Part shown: one piece after another, positions 1-7,351 of the stretch
Position numbering within the stretch: the stretch's first letter is position 1
How the letters are laid out: each line of letters starts with the position of its first letter
Notes under the pieces: model-generated
The model's database searches: none
What the model was told of the DNA's origin: nothing
What the model saw: only the letters and a program-made list of their open reading frames with translations
Made by a program: the position numbers and the translations under genes
Assembly: GCA_947478975.1 (NCBI GenBank)
Contig: CANJYI010000025.1
Coordinates: 1-13,480 of the forward strand
Direction of reading: 5' to 3'
Length of the DNA: 13,480 nucleotides
Source: Chthoniobacteraceae bacterium
Lineage (GTDB): Bacteria > Verrucomicrobiota > Verrucomicrobiia > Chthoniobacterales > Chthoniobacteraceae

Positions 1-1
1 A

Positions 2-535
2 CGGCCAGCGCCCCCCCAGGGCGCGCCGGAGCCTCCGGGAGACCGCCATTCCCCGCGCAAAAACCCTGACCAAGGCGGCGGCCCCCGCAAGCCGTGGCTG
101 CAGGTGCACGGCGCCGAGATTGATTCCAACGCCGACGGAACCCTCACTGGGGAGGAGTTCCTTGCCGAGGTCCGCCGCTCCTTCAACGGCTACGACCGCA
201 ACGCAGACGGCAAACTCACCCGCGACGAATACGCGGGCCCTGGCGGTGTCCGCTCCCCCATGGGCGGCTTCATCAAGGAGCACGCGGCAGACATCGATGC
301 AAACAGAGACGGGGTCCTCACTTTTGAGGAGTTTTCCGCTCATGTCCGTCCCATGTTTGAAAAACAAGACCGTAACCGCGACGGAAAACTCACCCCGGAC
401 GAGTGGAGGGACCTCCCCGCCGGCAGCGCTGAACAACCGCCGCCCCCTCGCAATCGCACAAATCCGCCGGGTCCGACCTCCCGTGCAGAAGGCGGCCCCG
501 ACTCTGCCAAACCGCGCCGCGAAGCAAGACCATGA
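2..535 (+). CDS. EF-hand calcium-binding protein, 5' end missing
   Basis: The reading frame is open from the left edge of the window, so the N-terminus, where a signal peptide would be expected, is not visible; a GTG at 104 is only an internal candidate start. The visible part begins with a Pro/Gly/Arg-rich stretch, followed by four canonical 12-residue EF-hand loops with D-x-N-x-D-G cores starting at 122, 194, 296 and 368. Within each pair the loops start 24 residues apart, and the pairs are separated by 34 residues, so the protein looks like a duplicated EF-hand pair. All four loops keep acidic residues at positions 1 and 5 and Glu at position 12, so all should bind Ca2+. The tail is Pro/Arg-rich and disordered. 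Such proteins are common and usually exported in Planctomycetes and Verrucomicrobia; the specific role is unknown. The stop overlaps the next small ORF (ATGA at 532-535). Confidence 0.85.
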   Translation, partial: RPAPPQGAPEPPGDRHSPRKNPDQGGGPRKPWLQVHGAEIDSNADGTLTGEEFLAEVRRSFNGYDRNADGKLTRDEYAGPGGVRSPMGGFIKEHAADIDANRDGVLTFEEFSAHVRPMFEKQDRNRDGKLTPDEWRDLPAGSAEQPPPPRNRTNPPGPTSRAEGGPDSAKPRREARP

Positions 536-630
536 AACGCGCCCTTTTCCTCAGCCTCTGCGCACTCAACAGCACGCTCCCGGCAGGCGGCCGAAACTCG
601 GGGCGCCGGCGGATCAGTCTTGAGCGGTAG
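532..630 (+). CDS. Possible 32-residue peptide overlapping the EF-hand gene stop
   Basis: A short ORF starts at the ATG of an ATGA overlap with the EF-hand gene stop, an arrangement typical of translational coupling. The peptide begins MKRALFLSLCALNS, with a basic start and a short hydrophobic stretch like a signal peptide or small lipoprotein, then turns Gly/Arg-rich and stops at TAG 628-630. I recognise no family. It could be a real exported micropeptide, the decayed start of a longer exported protein, or chance. The signal-like start at exactly the coupled ATG is the only positive evidence, so confidence is low. Confidence 0.3.
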   Translation: MKRALFLSLCALNSTLPAGGRNSGRRRISLER

Positions 631-650
631 GGGGCGGGGGCTACTTCTGT

Positions 651-655
651 GGAGG
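651..655 (+). promoter_or_regulatory. Shine-Dalgarno sequence GGAGG
   Basis: GGAGG lies five bases before the ATG at 661 and decides that start over the in-frame GTG at 649, which overlaps the site itself. It is the only textbook ribosome-binding site seen in the window. Confidence 0.75.
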
Positions 656-660
656 AACAC

Positions 661-1845
661 ATGCAATCAGTCCTCATCCTCACTGCGGGTTACGGAGAAG
701 GCCACAACTCGGCCGCCGCCGGATTAAAGGGGGCCTTTGATTCTCTGGAGGGGGTGCGGGCCGAGGTGCTCGATCCATGCGGACCTGCGCTGGGCAGTTT
801 CTACCAACGCTCGCGCCGCGGGTATCTGCGGATGGTCCACGAGACACCCTGGATGTGGTCGCTTCTCTACACGTTGCTCAACCAATTCCCTCGCCTCCTC
901 GGCAACGCCTACCGCTTCCTGAGGCCGCTCACCGCTGAACTGGTCAAGGCGCTCCAGCGCGTCCGCCCCGCGGCCGTCGTCTCCGTCTACCCAGTGTACG
1001 GGTACATCCTCAAGGCGGCCGCCAAGAAGGCCGGTTTGCCCGGGCTCAAAAGCTTTGTGCTGATTACCGATTCCATTTCAGTCAACGCCATCTGGCACCG
1101 CTGCGACGCGGACGCGTTTCTGGTTCCCAACGAAGACACCGCCATCGTCCTGCGGGCAGCAGGGGTTGCTCCCGAAAAGATCGCGGTCACCGGCTTTCCG
1201 GTATCACCCCGCTTCGCACAGCCCGCCCCCGAGCGCCCCCACCCCGGCAACGGGGTCAAACCACGCGTCCTGCTCATGGTCCACGGCGAACCCAAACGCG
1301 CGCTCCCCCTTGTGGAGCGCCTGCTGCGCGAGCTCGACATCGAACTTACCGTGAGCGTCGGCAGGGACGCGCTGCTCGGAGAAGCCCTTGCCGCCATGGC
1401 GGGGCGAATGGGAAAAGCCCTGCAGGTTTTGGGCTGGGTGGCGGATTTTCCCACACTGCTCCGGAGCCAGCACGTGCTGATCGGCAAGGCCGGGGGAGCC
1501 ACGGTGCAGGAGGCACTCGCCGCGCACACGCCCATGCTCCTCACCCAGATCTTGCCCGGTCAGGAGACCGGCAACGCCCGGCTTCTGCTCCAATACGGCT
1601 GCGGCGCACACGTCCCCACCAGCGAGGCAGTCGTGCGCGTCCTCACCCAACTGTTCCAAAACGGCGCCGAAGCCTGGCACCGCATGCACCGTAACGGAAT
1701 TGCTCTGGGCCGTCCCGAAGCAGCCCTTTTCAACGCCCGCTGGATTCTGGAGCAAATCTCCCCGCCATCCGCCGCACCACCGCCCTTCGGTATCCGAGCC
1801 GACAAAGCTGCCCCCCGCCCAGACGGCGAGGGCGCGGCGGACTGA
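661..1845 (+). CDS. MGDG synthase/UgtP-like glycosyltransferase (GT28 fold)
   Basis: A 394-residue protein of the family containing plant monogalactosyldiacylglycerol synthase and bacterial processive diacylglycerol glucosyltransferases. These transfer a hexose from a UDP-sugar to diacylglycerol at the cytoplasmic face of the membrane, making glycolipids. The N-terminal acceptor domain has the signature glycine/histidine motif TAGYGEGHNSAA (residues 8-19). The C-terminal donor domain has GKAGGATVQEAL (275-286) and PGQETGNA (299-306), matching the family's GG-x-T-x-x-EA and P-G-Q-E-x-x-N-A nucleotide-sugar site. The length is normal for the bacterial members, and there is no signal peptide, as expected for a peripheral enzyme. 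The ATG at 661 is preferred because of GGAGG at 651-655. The last 25 or so residues are Pro/Ala-rich and not part of the catalytic fold. The exact sugar and lipid cannot be read from the sequence; MurG-like activity is less likely because the N-terminal motif is of MGDG type. Confidence 0.85.
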   Translation: MQSVLILTAGYGEGHNSAAAGLKGAFDSLEGVRAEVLDPCGPALGSFYQRSRRGYLRMVHETPWMWSLLYTLLNQFPRLLGNAYRFLRPLTAELVKALQRVRPAAVVSVYPVYGYILKAAAKKAGLPGLKSFVLITDSISVNAIWHRCDADAFLVPNEDTAIVLRAAGVAPEKIAVTGFPVSPRFAQPAPERPHPGNGVKPRVLLMVHGEPKRALPLVERLLRELDIELTVSVGRDALLGEALAAMAGRMGKALQVLGWVADFPTLLRSQHVLIGKAGGATVQEALAAHTPMLLTQILPGQETGNARLLLQYGCGAHVPTSEAVVRVLTQLFQNGAEAWHRMHRNGIALGRPEAALFNARWILEQISPPSAAPPPFGIRADKAAPRPDGEGAAD

Positions 1846-2078
1846 GGACCGCTCCAGCATCCGAAAGCATGCTCGTGGAAACGCCAGGGTCCCACTCCGG
1901 CATCCCGCTCCAATCAGACGCAACAACGCAAAAGGCTGCGTCCCTCCTGAACTTTGAAGGAATCCGCCGATCCCTCGCCCCGTCTGGGCTGGCCGTAAAG
2001 CCGGATCTGTATTTAGTGTTGGGACTTGGACTGGGATTCGATTTCCCCCCCCAACCACCCCACCCCTACCTTTTCCGT

Positions 2079-3449
2079 ATGTCCGCCACCCCGCGCACGG
2101 TTCAACACTCCAAAAAATCCGCTGCGGCTCTCCTCGCCGCCGCCTCCCTTTTCTTCCCGTTTGCGACCTGCGCCAAAGCAGCAACTCTGGAACAGGTTTA
2201 CAAGCAGGCGCTCGAGGATCCCGAATTCAAGACCGCCGACGAGGAACTCAACGCCGCCTACAGCAGCGGCATCCGAACCCTCCCAAAGGAAGAGCGGGAC
2301 AAGTTAAGACAGGCGGAGCGGTTTTGGATCAGGGAGAACCAAGAGTTGCTCCAACAAAATCCACAGCGCGAGGTGGAGGTGCTCAAAAAGCGCTTCCTGA
2401 AGCGGCGCGACGAACTGCTTCAGCTGAATGCCTCCCAGGCAACACCATCCACCGCACCCGCTGCGACCGCATCACCGCCAGTTGCGGCCGTGGCCCCCGC
2501 ACCCGCCCCACAGACGCCCAAAGAAGGTGGCGTACCCCGGGTTTGGAACGAAAAGGCCGCCGCCAACCTCGAGCGCGTCTACCAAACCGCCCTGCACGAC
2601 ACTGCGTTTGAAGCTGCCGACTCGGCCCTCAGGGCGGTCTTCAAGGAGGCGGTCTCAGCGCTAAACCCGACTGAACGCGACAAGCTCAAGCCCGCCCAAA
2701 AGGCCTGGGTGCGCGAAAACGCCGTGTTGGTTTCGGCGGACCCTGCCCAAGCCCAGTCCATTCTCACCGAGCGGGTGCTCCAACGAAGGGCCGAGCTTGT
2801 GCGCATCCTGGAACAGCGCCGATTCGAACCCGCCGCAGCGATTCCGCAGCCGCCAGCTCCCCCTCAAATTGTCGCGCCACCGCCACAGCCAGCGCCGCTC
2901 TCCCTGCCTGAGCCTGTGTTCAAGGAGCCTTCGCTCCCGACCCCGCCGATTGCACAAACCCCTCCCGCCTCAACCGAACCTCTGGAGCCCGTACTTCCAT
3001 CCAAGGGAGACAAGCACGAAGCCGGGCTGACCCAAATTTTCTGGGCGCTCCTTGGCACGTGGGTCCTCGGCCTTGGGTTCTTTCACTACCGGGCCTTTGC
3101 ACAAAAGCAGGAGAAGACCGCCTCCAATCCGCCGCCCGCCCTCGACGTCAGGGGCCTTTACCTGGCCACGGGAACTGGCTTTTTGGTTTCGCTCACGCCG
3201 CTGCTCGCGGCTCCCTCCGCGCTGACCGCAATCGTGGCGGTTCTCTTCACCATCGTCGGCTTGGGAACGGCAAAGATCGCGGCCGAGGAATGGGCCCGCT
3301 CCCCCGTAAATGCTCCCAAAAGTCAGCGCGCAGCAGAGCGTCCGCCGGCAACGGTGCAGGCCGAGACAAGCGCGGCTCCGGTGCAAGTGGAAGTGCAAGC
3401 CCCCAAGAGGCAGCGCAAACAGAAGGGGAACCGCCAGAACCGCCGCTGA
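2079..3449 (+). CDS. Exported membrane-anchored protein with two LprI-like (DUF1311) repeats
   Basis: A 456-residue protein. I start it at the ATG at 2079, although the frame is open back to 1869, because the ATG is followed directly by a signal peptide: a basic n-region with KK at 12-13, hydrophobic residues 15-30 and an AKA cleavage site at 32-34. Two similar helical repeats follow (35-117 and 162-244). Each has the pattern (A)xLExVYxxAL, an acidic AD followed by a conserved Leu, E-(E/R)-DKL, then W-(I/V)-REN, resembling the LprI-like/DUF1311 family (lysozyme inhibitor LprI of Mycobacterium). The usual family cysteines are absent from both copies. A Pro-rich stalk (about 250-310) leads to hydrophobic segments at about 318-340 and 358-400, probably two or three membrane helices, and a very basic tail (about 440-456). 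Lysozyme inhibition is only a family association; I infer a periplasmic sensor or binding module tethered to the inner membrane. No Shine-Dalgarno sequence is visible. Confidence 0.75.
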   Translation: MSATPRTVQHSKKSAAALLAAASLFFPFATCAKAATLEQVYKQALEDPEFKTADEELNAAYSSGIRTLPKEERDKLRQAERFWIRENQELLQQNPQREVEVLKKRFLKRRDELLQLNASQATPSTAPAATASPPVAAVAPAPAPQTPKEGGVPRVWNEKAAANLERVYQTALHDTAFEAADSALRAVFKEAVSALNPTERDKLKPAQKAWVRENAVLVSADPAQAQSILTERVLQRRAELVRILEQRRFEPAAAIPQPPAPPQIVAPPPQPAPLSLPEPVFKEPSLPTPPIAQTPPASTEPLEPVLPSKGDKHEAGLTQIFWALLGTWVLGLGFFHYRAFAQKQEKTASNPPPALDVRGLYLATGTGFLVSLTPLLAAPSALTAIVAVLFTIVGLGTAKIAAEEWARSPVNAPKSQRAAERPPATVQAETSAAPVQVEVQAPKRQRKQKGNRQNRR

Positions 3450-3792
3450 GGGTTGCTCCCTGCTGAGGTGGCCGCCTTTGAGGAAGCCGGCCGCGCCGGG
3501 CCAAAAGCTCCTCAGAGGTCAACTGAGATCCACTTCATTATTCTGCAAAAGATCGCTGGCGCTGATTTACTTGCGGTTGAAGCAAAGATTTGGGCCGAAT
3601 GCTGGTGGTCATTGGTGCTATGAAGTCCCCCCTTCTTCAGTCCAGCCGGCTTGGGTGCCGAGCAAAAGCCCGCCCCACCCCCCAGTCGGAGCCCCTCTCT
3701 CGTCTTATGGCGGGTCCTTTCGGACAGCAGGACGCCCCCGAGCCGTGCCTTGGAGCCCGACTCTTTAGCAGGGGCACTTGCTTGCGGGCTGT
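3450..3792 (+). other. Gene-free leader upstream of the DUF1549 gene
   Basis: A stretch of 343 bases without a convincing gene. Open frames crossing it are out-of-frame continuations of neighbouring genes or have arbitrary composition. The part around 3525-3630 is visibly richer in A+T than the flanking genes, as often seen for promoter regions, but I could not match a -35/-10 pair with proper spacing. Inverted repeats occur at 3684-3762 (separate entry). It most likely holds the promoter and 5' leader of the three-gene block that starts at 3793. Confidence 0.5.
3684..3762 (+). other. Potential nested RNA hairpins in the leader
   Basis: The six-base arms AGTCGG (3684-3689) and CCGACT (3757-3762) are exact complements and enclose a second stem, GGCG-GG-TCCT (3709-3718) against AGGACGCC (3729-3736), eight pairs with a two-base bulge. 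A competing small hairpin, GTCC-TTTC-GGAC (3714-3725), overlaps the inner stem. The whole element ends 30 bases before the ATG of the DUF1549 gene. In GC-rich DNA such pairings can arise by chance, and I recognise no known riboswitch. Confidence 0.2.
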
Positions 3793-5976
3793 ATGAAGAC
3801 GCGCTTCTCCACTTTGAAATGCGGCGCAGGGTGGTTGCTGGCAGCCGCGTGCATGCTGGCCGTCCCGGCACGCGGAGCGGCCCAACAGCCGCAGCCCGAC
3901 TTCATCCACGATGTTGCACCCATCCTGAGCCGGTTTGGCTGCAACGGCTCGGCCTGCCATGGGAAGGCCGAGGGCCAGAATGGGTTCAAACTTTCTGTGT
4001 TTGGCAACGATCCCCGCTCGGACTTTGAAGCGCTGGTCCTTCAGGACCGGGGCCGCCGGGTGATGCCCGCCTCCCCGGAAAACAGCCTGCTGCTCACCAA
4101 AAGCGCCTCCCTTGTCCCGCACGCTGGCGGTCCCCGCCTTCGCGTCGGCTCCAGGGAATACGGAATTCTTCGGGATTGGGTCGCGCAGGGCGCCCTCTAT
4201 GAGGACAAAGAGCGCCCCGTTTGGACAAGCCTGCGTATGGAACCGGCAGGTGCGGTCCTCGGCTTCGCCCGGCGCCAGCCCCTCAAGGTCTACGCCCGCT
4301 CCTCCGATGGCAGGGAACAGGACGTAACTTGGTTGGCAATCTTTCATTCCAACAACCCCGCTCTGGCGGAGGTCGATGAACAGGGAGCCGTGACCACCGG
4401 TTCGCTTGTGGGCCAGGCCGCGGTCATGGCTCGGTTTGAAGGCCAGATTGCCATCCATCAAGTCACCGTCCCCCGACCCGGCGCCCCAAACGCCTTTGAA
4501 GAGCCCCCGGGTGTCACAGACATTGACCTGCTGGTGCACAAAAATTTGCGCAGGATGAATCTGCGCCCCTCGGAACAGGTCGACGATGCGGGCTTCCTTC
4601 GCCGTGTTGCCATCGATCTCATCGGCCGTATCCCCACCCTGCAAGAGGCACGCGCATTCCTCGAGGACACCGCCCCCGACAAAAGAGCGCGCGCGGTAGA
4701 CCGACTCTTGGCTCGCCCCGAATACGCCGACCTGTGGGCCCTGAAATGGTCCGACGTCCTCCGCGTCGACAGGCGCACCCTCGGCCACGCCAACGCATTC
4801 GCCTACTACCAGTGGATCCACCAGTCCGTGGAGGCAAACACCCCCCTGGACGTCTTCGCCCGCGACTTGCTGGAAGCCGAGGGGCCCCTGACGCAAAACT
4901 CCGCCGGCTACTTTTTCAAGGTCACCAAAAAACCCGGTGAAATGGCGGCCACCGCCTCCCAGGCGCTTCTGGGAATCCGCATTACCTGCGCGGAATGCCA
5001 TCAGCACCCCTACGACCGCTGGACCCAGTCCGACTACCACGGAATGCGTGCCTTTTTCGAACAGGTCCGCTTCAAAAAGACCGGCGCCGAGGAAGCCCTC
5101 ATCGCCGACGGCACACCGAAGGTGACGCATCCCCGCACCAAAGAGGTGCTCTATGCTCATCCCCTAGGAACGCCAATGCCTGAGGCAGACCCGTCCGGGG
5201 ACCGCCGCGAAGCACTCTCACACTGGCTCACCTCCCCAGACAACCCGTGGTTTGCGAGAAACATGGCCAACCGGATTTGGTCCCACTTTTTGGGCCGCGG
5301 CCTAGTCGAACCAGTCGATGACGTACGCGCCTCCAACCCGCCCTCTAATCCGGAGCTACTCACCCTGCTGGCGCGCATTTTGACGGATGCAAAATTCGAT
5401 CAAAAGACCCTTATCCGGGCAATCGTGGCCTCCCAAACCTACCAGCGCTCAGCCACCCCCAACCCCACCAACGGCGAGGATGAACTCAACTTTTCAAGGG
5501 CGCTTTTCCGGCGCCTGCCTGCCGAGGTTTTGCTCGATGCCATTTGCGACGTCACAGGGGTGCCTGAAAAGTTTCCCGGGGTGCCGCTTGGCCAACGGGC
5601 GGTCCAGCTTTGGGACAGCGAGCAGCAGAGTTATTTCCTCAAGCTCTTCGGCCGCCCGATGCGCACCACCGCCTGTGTCTGCGAACGGTCCGCTTCCGCC
5701 GGAATCTCCCAGGCCCTGCACTTCATGAACTCCAACAACCTGCAGGCCAAGCTCGCCCATGCAGAGGGCAACCTGCCCCGCTGGCAGGCGCTGCCGGGAG
5801 GCTCCAACGCCCTTGTGGAATCCGCTTACCTCGCCTGCTTTTCCCGCCTTCCCTCCGAACAGGAACGCAACGCCGCGTTGGCCTACCTTGCCGCCCGGCC
5901 CGGCCATGCCAAGGAGGCCGCAGAGGACCTTGCCTGGTCTCTGCTCAACACTCTGGAGTTTGTCTTCAACCACTAA
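3793..5976 (+). CDS. Cytochrome-like DUF1549/BIG2/DUF1553 exported protein
   Basis: A 727-residue exported protein of a family expanded in Planctomycetes and Verrucomicrobia. The ATG at 3793 opens a signal peptide (residues 1-30, hydrophobic 13-24); an in-frame TTG at 3778 would only lengthen it. Domain order: a cytochrome-c-like segment with an unusual CX4CH motif (C50, C55, H56); a bacterial Ig-like BIG2 domain (about 158-228); DUF1549 (about 245-430) with a classical CxxCH haem-binding motif (C399, C402, H403) followed by HPYDRW; and DUF1553 (about 475-720), recognisable by NPWFARNMANRIWSHFLGRGLVEP-like text starting at 484. The family's biochemical role is not established; redox or electron-transfer function is inferred from the haem motifs. 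It is the first gene of a tight block with the DUF1501 gene 24 bases downstream, its standard partner. No Shine-Dalgarno sequence is visible. The assignment to the family is firm, the function is not. Confidence 0.9.
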   Translation: MKTRFSTLKCGAGWLLAAACMLAVPARGAAQQPQPDFIHDVAPILSRFGCNGSACHGKAEGQNGFKLSVFGNDPRSDFEALVLQDRGRRVMPASPENSLLLTKSASLVPHAGGPRLRVGSREYGILRDWVAQGALYEDKERPVWTSLRMEPAGAVLGFARRQPLKVYARSSDGREQDVTWLAIFHSNNPALAEVDEQGAVTTGSLVGQAAVMARFEGQIAIHQVTVPRPGAPNAFEEPPGVTDIDLLVHKNLRRMNLRPSEQVDDAGFLRRVAIDLIGRIPTLQEARAFLEDTAPDKRARAVDRLLARPEYADLWALKWSDVLRVDRRTLGHANAFAYYQWIHQSVEANTPLDVFARDLLEAEGPLTQNSAGYFFKVTKKPGEMAATASQALLGIRITCAECHQHPYDRWTQSDYHGMRAFFEQVRFKKTGAEEALIADGTPKVTHPRTKEVLYAHPLGTPMPEADPSGDRREALSHWLTSPDNPWFARNMANRIWSHFLGRGLVEPVDDVRASNPPSNPELLTLLARILTDAKFDQKTLIRAIVASQTYQRSATPNPTNGEDELNFSRALFRRLPAEVLLDAICDVTGVPEKFPGVPLGQRAVQLWDSEQQSYFLKLFGRPMRTTACVCERSASAGISQALHFMNSNNLQAKLAHAEGNLPRWQALPGGSNALVESAYLACFSRLPSEQERNAALAYLAARPGHAKEAAEDLAWSLLNTLEFVFNH

Positions 5977-6000
5977 TCAGTCCCCCTCCCCCCCCACGCC

Positions 6001-7332
6001 ATGACACCGCCAAACACCCCCTTTTGTGACGGCCTCGCCCGCCGCGATTTTCTGCGCATCGGAACCGCCGGTTTGCTGGGGATGAACCTCTCCATGGCAC
6101 AAATGCTCCGCCAGGAAGCGCGCGGAGCGGGCTCCGGTGCGGGCCCTTCCTTCATCTACCTTTTCCTCCAAGGGGGCCTCAGCACCATCGACTCCTTTGA
6201 CATGAAGCCCGAGTCGCCCAGCACGATCCGCGGCCCCTTCAATCCAATCCGATCCAAGGTGCCCGGGATTCATGTGTGCGAACATCTTCCGGAAGTGGCG
6301 GCCGTGACCGACAAATTCTCGCTGATTCGCTCCTTCACGCATGGAGATGCAGGGCACGGTTCCGCAGACCACCACATGCTCACCGGCTACCGCCCAAACG
6401 CCGCCTTCAACGCTGGCCTTTCCCCCAACAACCAGCACCCCTCGCTGGGCTCGGTTATTGCCCAGCGGCTGGGGGCCCGGGGCAGCATCCCCCCCTATGT
6501 GTGCCTCCCAGGGATGCATGCCAGCGGCAGTTCCTCCTATCTCGGGCCGAGCGCGGTTCCCTTCGTCATCGAAACCGACCCCAATTCCCCGGGCTTCGAA
6601 ATCCCCGACCTCCAGCCGCCCCTCTCCATTGATGCCGCCCGCATCGCAGACCGCCGGGGGTTGCTCGCCCAGGTGGACCGCTTCCAGCGCAGCGTCGAAC
6701 AAAAGGCCAACGCCAACGCCGGGGAACTGAGCGTTTTTGCCGAACGGGCTACCGCCCTGATGACTTCGCGCGAAGCCAAGACCGCCTTTGACATCCAACA
6801 GGAAGACCCGAAGCTGCGCGATGCCTACGGCCGCAGCACGCTGGGCCAGAGCTGCCTGCTCGCACGGCGGTTGGTGGAATCCGGGGTGCGCTGCGTCACC
6901 ATCAACCACCAGAACTGGGACACCCACTCCAAGGGATTTGTGACCCTCAAGGACGATCTGCTTCCTAAACTCAACCTCGCCATGTCCGCCCTCTTCCGGG
7001 ATCTGGATGCACGCGGCCTGCTGCAAAGCACCGTCGTGGTGGTGACCGGCGAGTTTGGGCGCACCCCCGTGATCAACAAGGACGCCGGCCGCGACCACTG
7101 GAGCCGATGCTTCACCGTCGCCTTGGGCGGCGGCGGAATCCAGGGAGGCAGGGTCCTCGGTAGAAGCGACGCCCAGGCCTCCGATCCGGCGGAGTCGCCC
7201 TACGGCCCGGAGGACCTATGCGCCACCGTCTACCACCTCATGGGCATTCCTCCCCACGAGGAAATGCTCACGCAGGAAGGCCGCCCCGTCATGCTCACAA
7301 ACGCGGGCAGGATCATGCGCGACCTGCTCTAG
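6001..7332 (+). CDS. Tat-exported DUF1501 protein (alkaline phosphatase/sulfatase fold)
   Basis: A 443-residue DUF1501 protein. The N-terminus has a twin-arginine signal, ARRDFLRIGTAG (Arg14-Arg15), implying export in a folded, possibly metal-loaded state. DUF1501 belongs to the alkaline-phosphatase-like superfamily. The family hallmarks are in order: GGLSTIDSFD near the nucleophile/metal region (58-67), a His-rich GHGSADHHMLTGY (118-130), NWDTH (305-309), GEFGRTP (350-356) and GRDHW (363-367). The Asp/His residues in these motifs are the expected metal ligands, suggesting an active hydrolase, but no DUF1501 substrate is established. The length is usual for the family. The start at 6001 is preceded by a C-rich, purine-poor stretch with no Shine-Dalgarno sequence. 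Close spacing to the DUF1549 gene (24 bases) and the PPC gene (19 bases) supports one operon. Confidence 0.92.
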   Translation: MTPPNTPFCDGLARRDFLRIGTAGLLGMNLSMAQMLRQEARGAGSGAGPSFIYLFLQGGLSTIDSFDMKPESPSTIRGPFNPIRSKVPGIHVCEHLPEVAAVTDKFSLIRSFTHGDAGHGSADHHMLTGYRPNAAFNAGLSPNNQHPSLGSVIAQRLGARGSIPPYVCLPGMHASGSSSYLGPSAVPFVIETDPNSPGFEIPDLQPPLSIDAARIADRRGLLAQVDRFQRSVEQKANANAGELSVFAERATALMTSREAKTAFDIQQEDPKLRDAYGRSTLGQSCLLARRLVESGVRCVTINHQNWDTHSKGFVTLKDDLLPKLNLAMSALFRDLDARGLLQSTVVVVTGEFGRTPVINKDAGRDHWSRCFTVALGGGGIQGGRVLGRSDAQASDPAESPYGPEDLCATVYHLMGIPPHEEMLTQEGRPVMLTNAGRIMRDLL

Positions 7333-7351
7333 CTCCCGCCTGCTCCAGCAC

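Noticed and set aside
1989..2016. Sigma-70-like promoter (CTGGCC and TATTTA) before the LprI-like gene
   Set aside because: Both hexamers are poor matches and the spacing is 15 bases, too short to support a call.
1869..2078. N-terminal extension of the LprI-like protein by 70 codons
   Set aside because: The extension is non-coding in character (poly-C run, Pro-rich end) and would bury the signal peptide that begins at the ATG at 2079.
3463..3516. Inverted CTGAGG/CCTCAG arms after the LprI-like gene
   Set aside because: The arms are far apart, pairing between them is broken, and no T-tract follows.
3637..5160. A 507-codon open frame on the minus strand opposite the DUF1549/DUF1553 gene
   Set aside because: Its translation has no recognisable domain, and it lies antisense to a gene with clear family motifs; long antisense frames are expected in GC-rich DNA.
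5977..7098. A 373-codon open frame on the minus strand opposite the DUF1501 gene
   Set aside because: It mirrors the codon structure of the DUF1501 gene, which carries Tat and active-site motifs in the plus frame; no family motif is seen in the antisense product.
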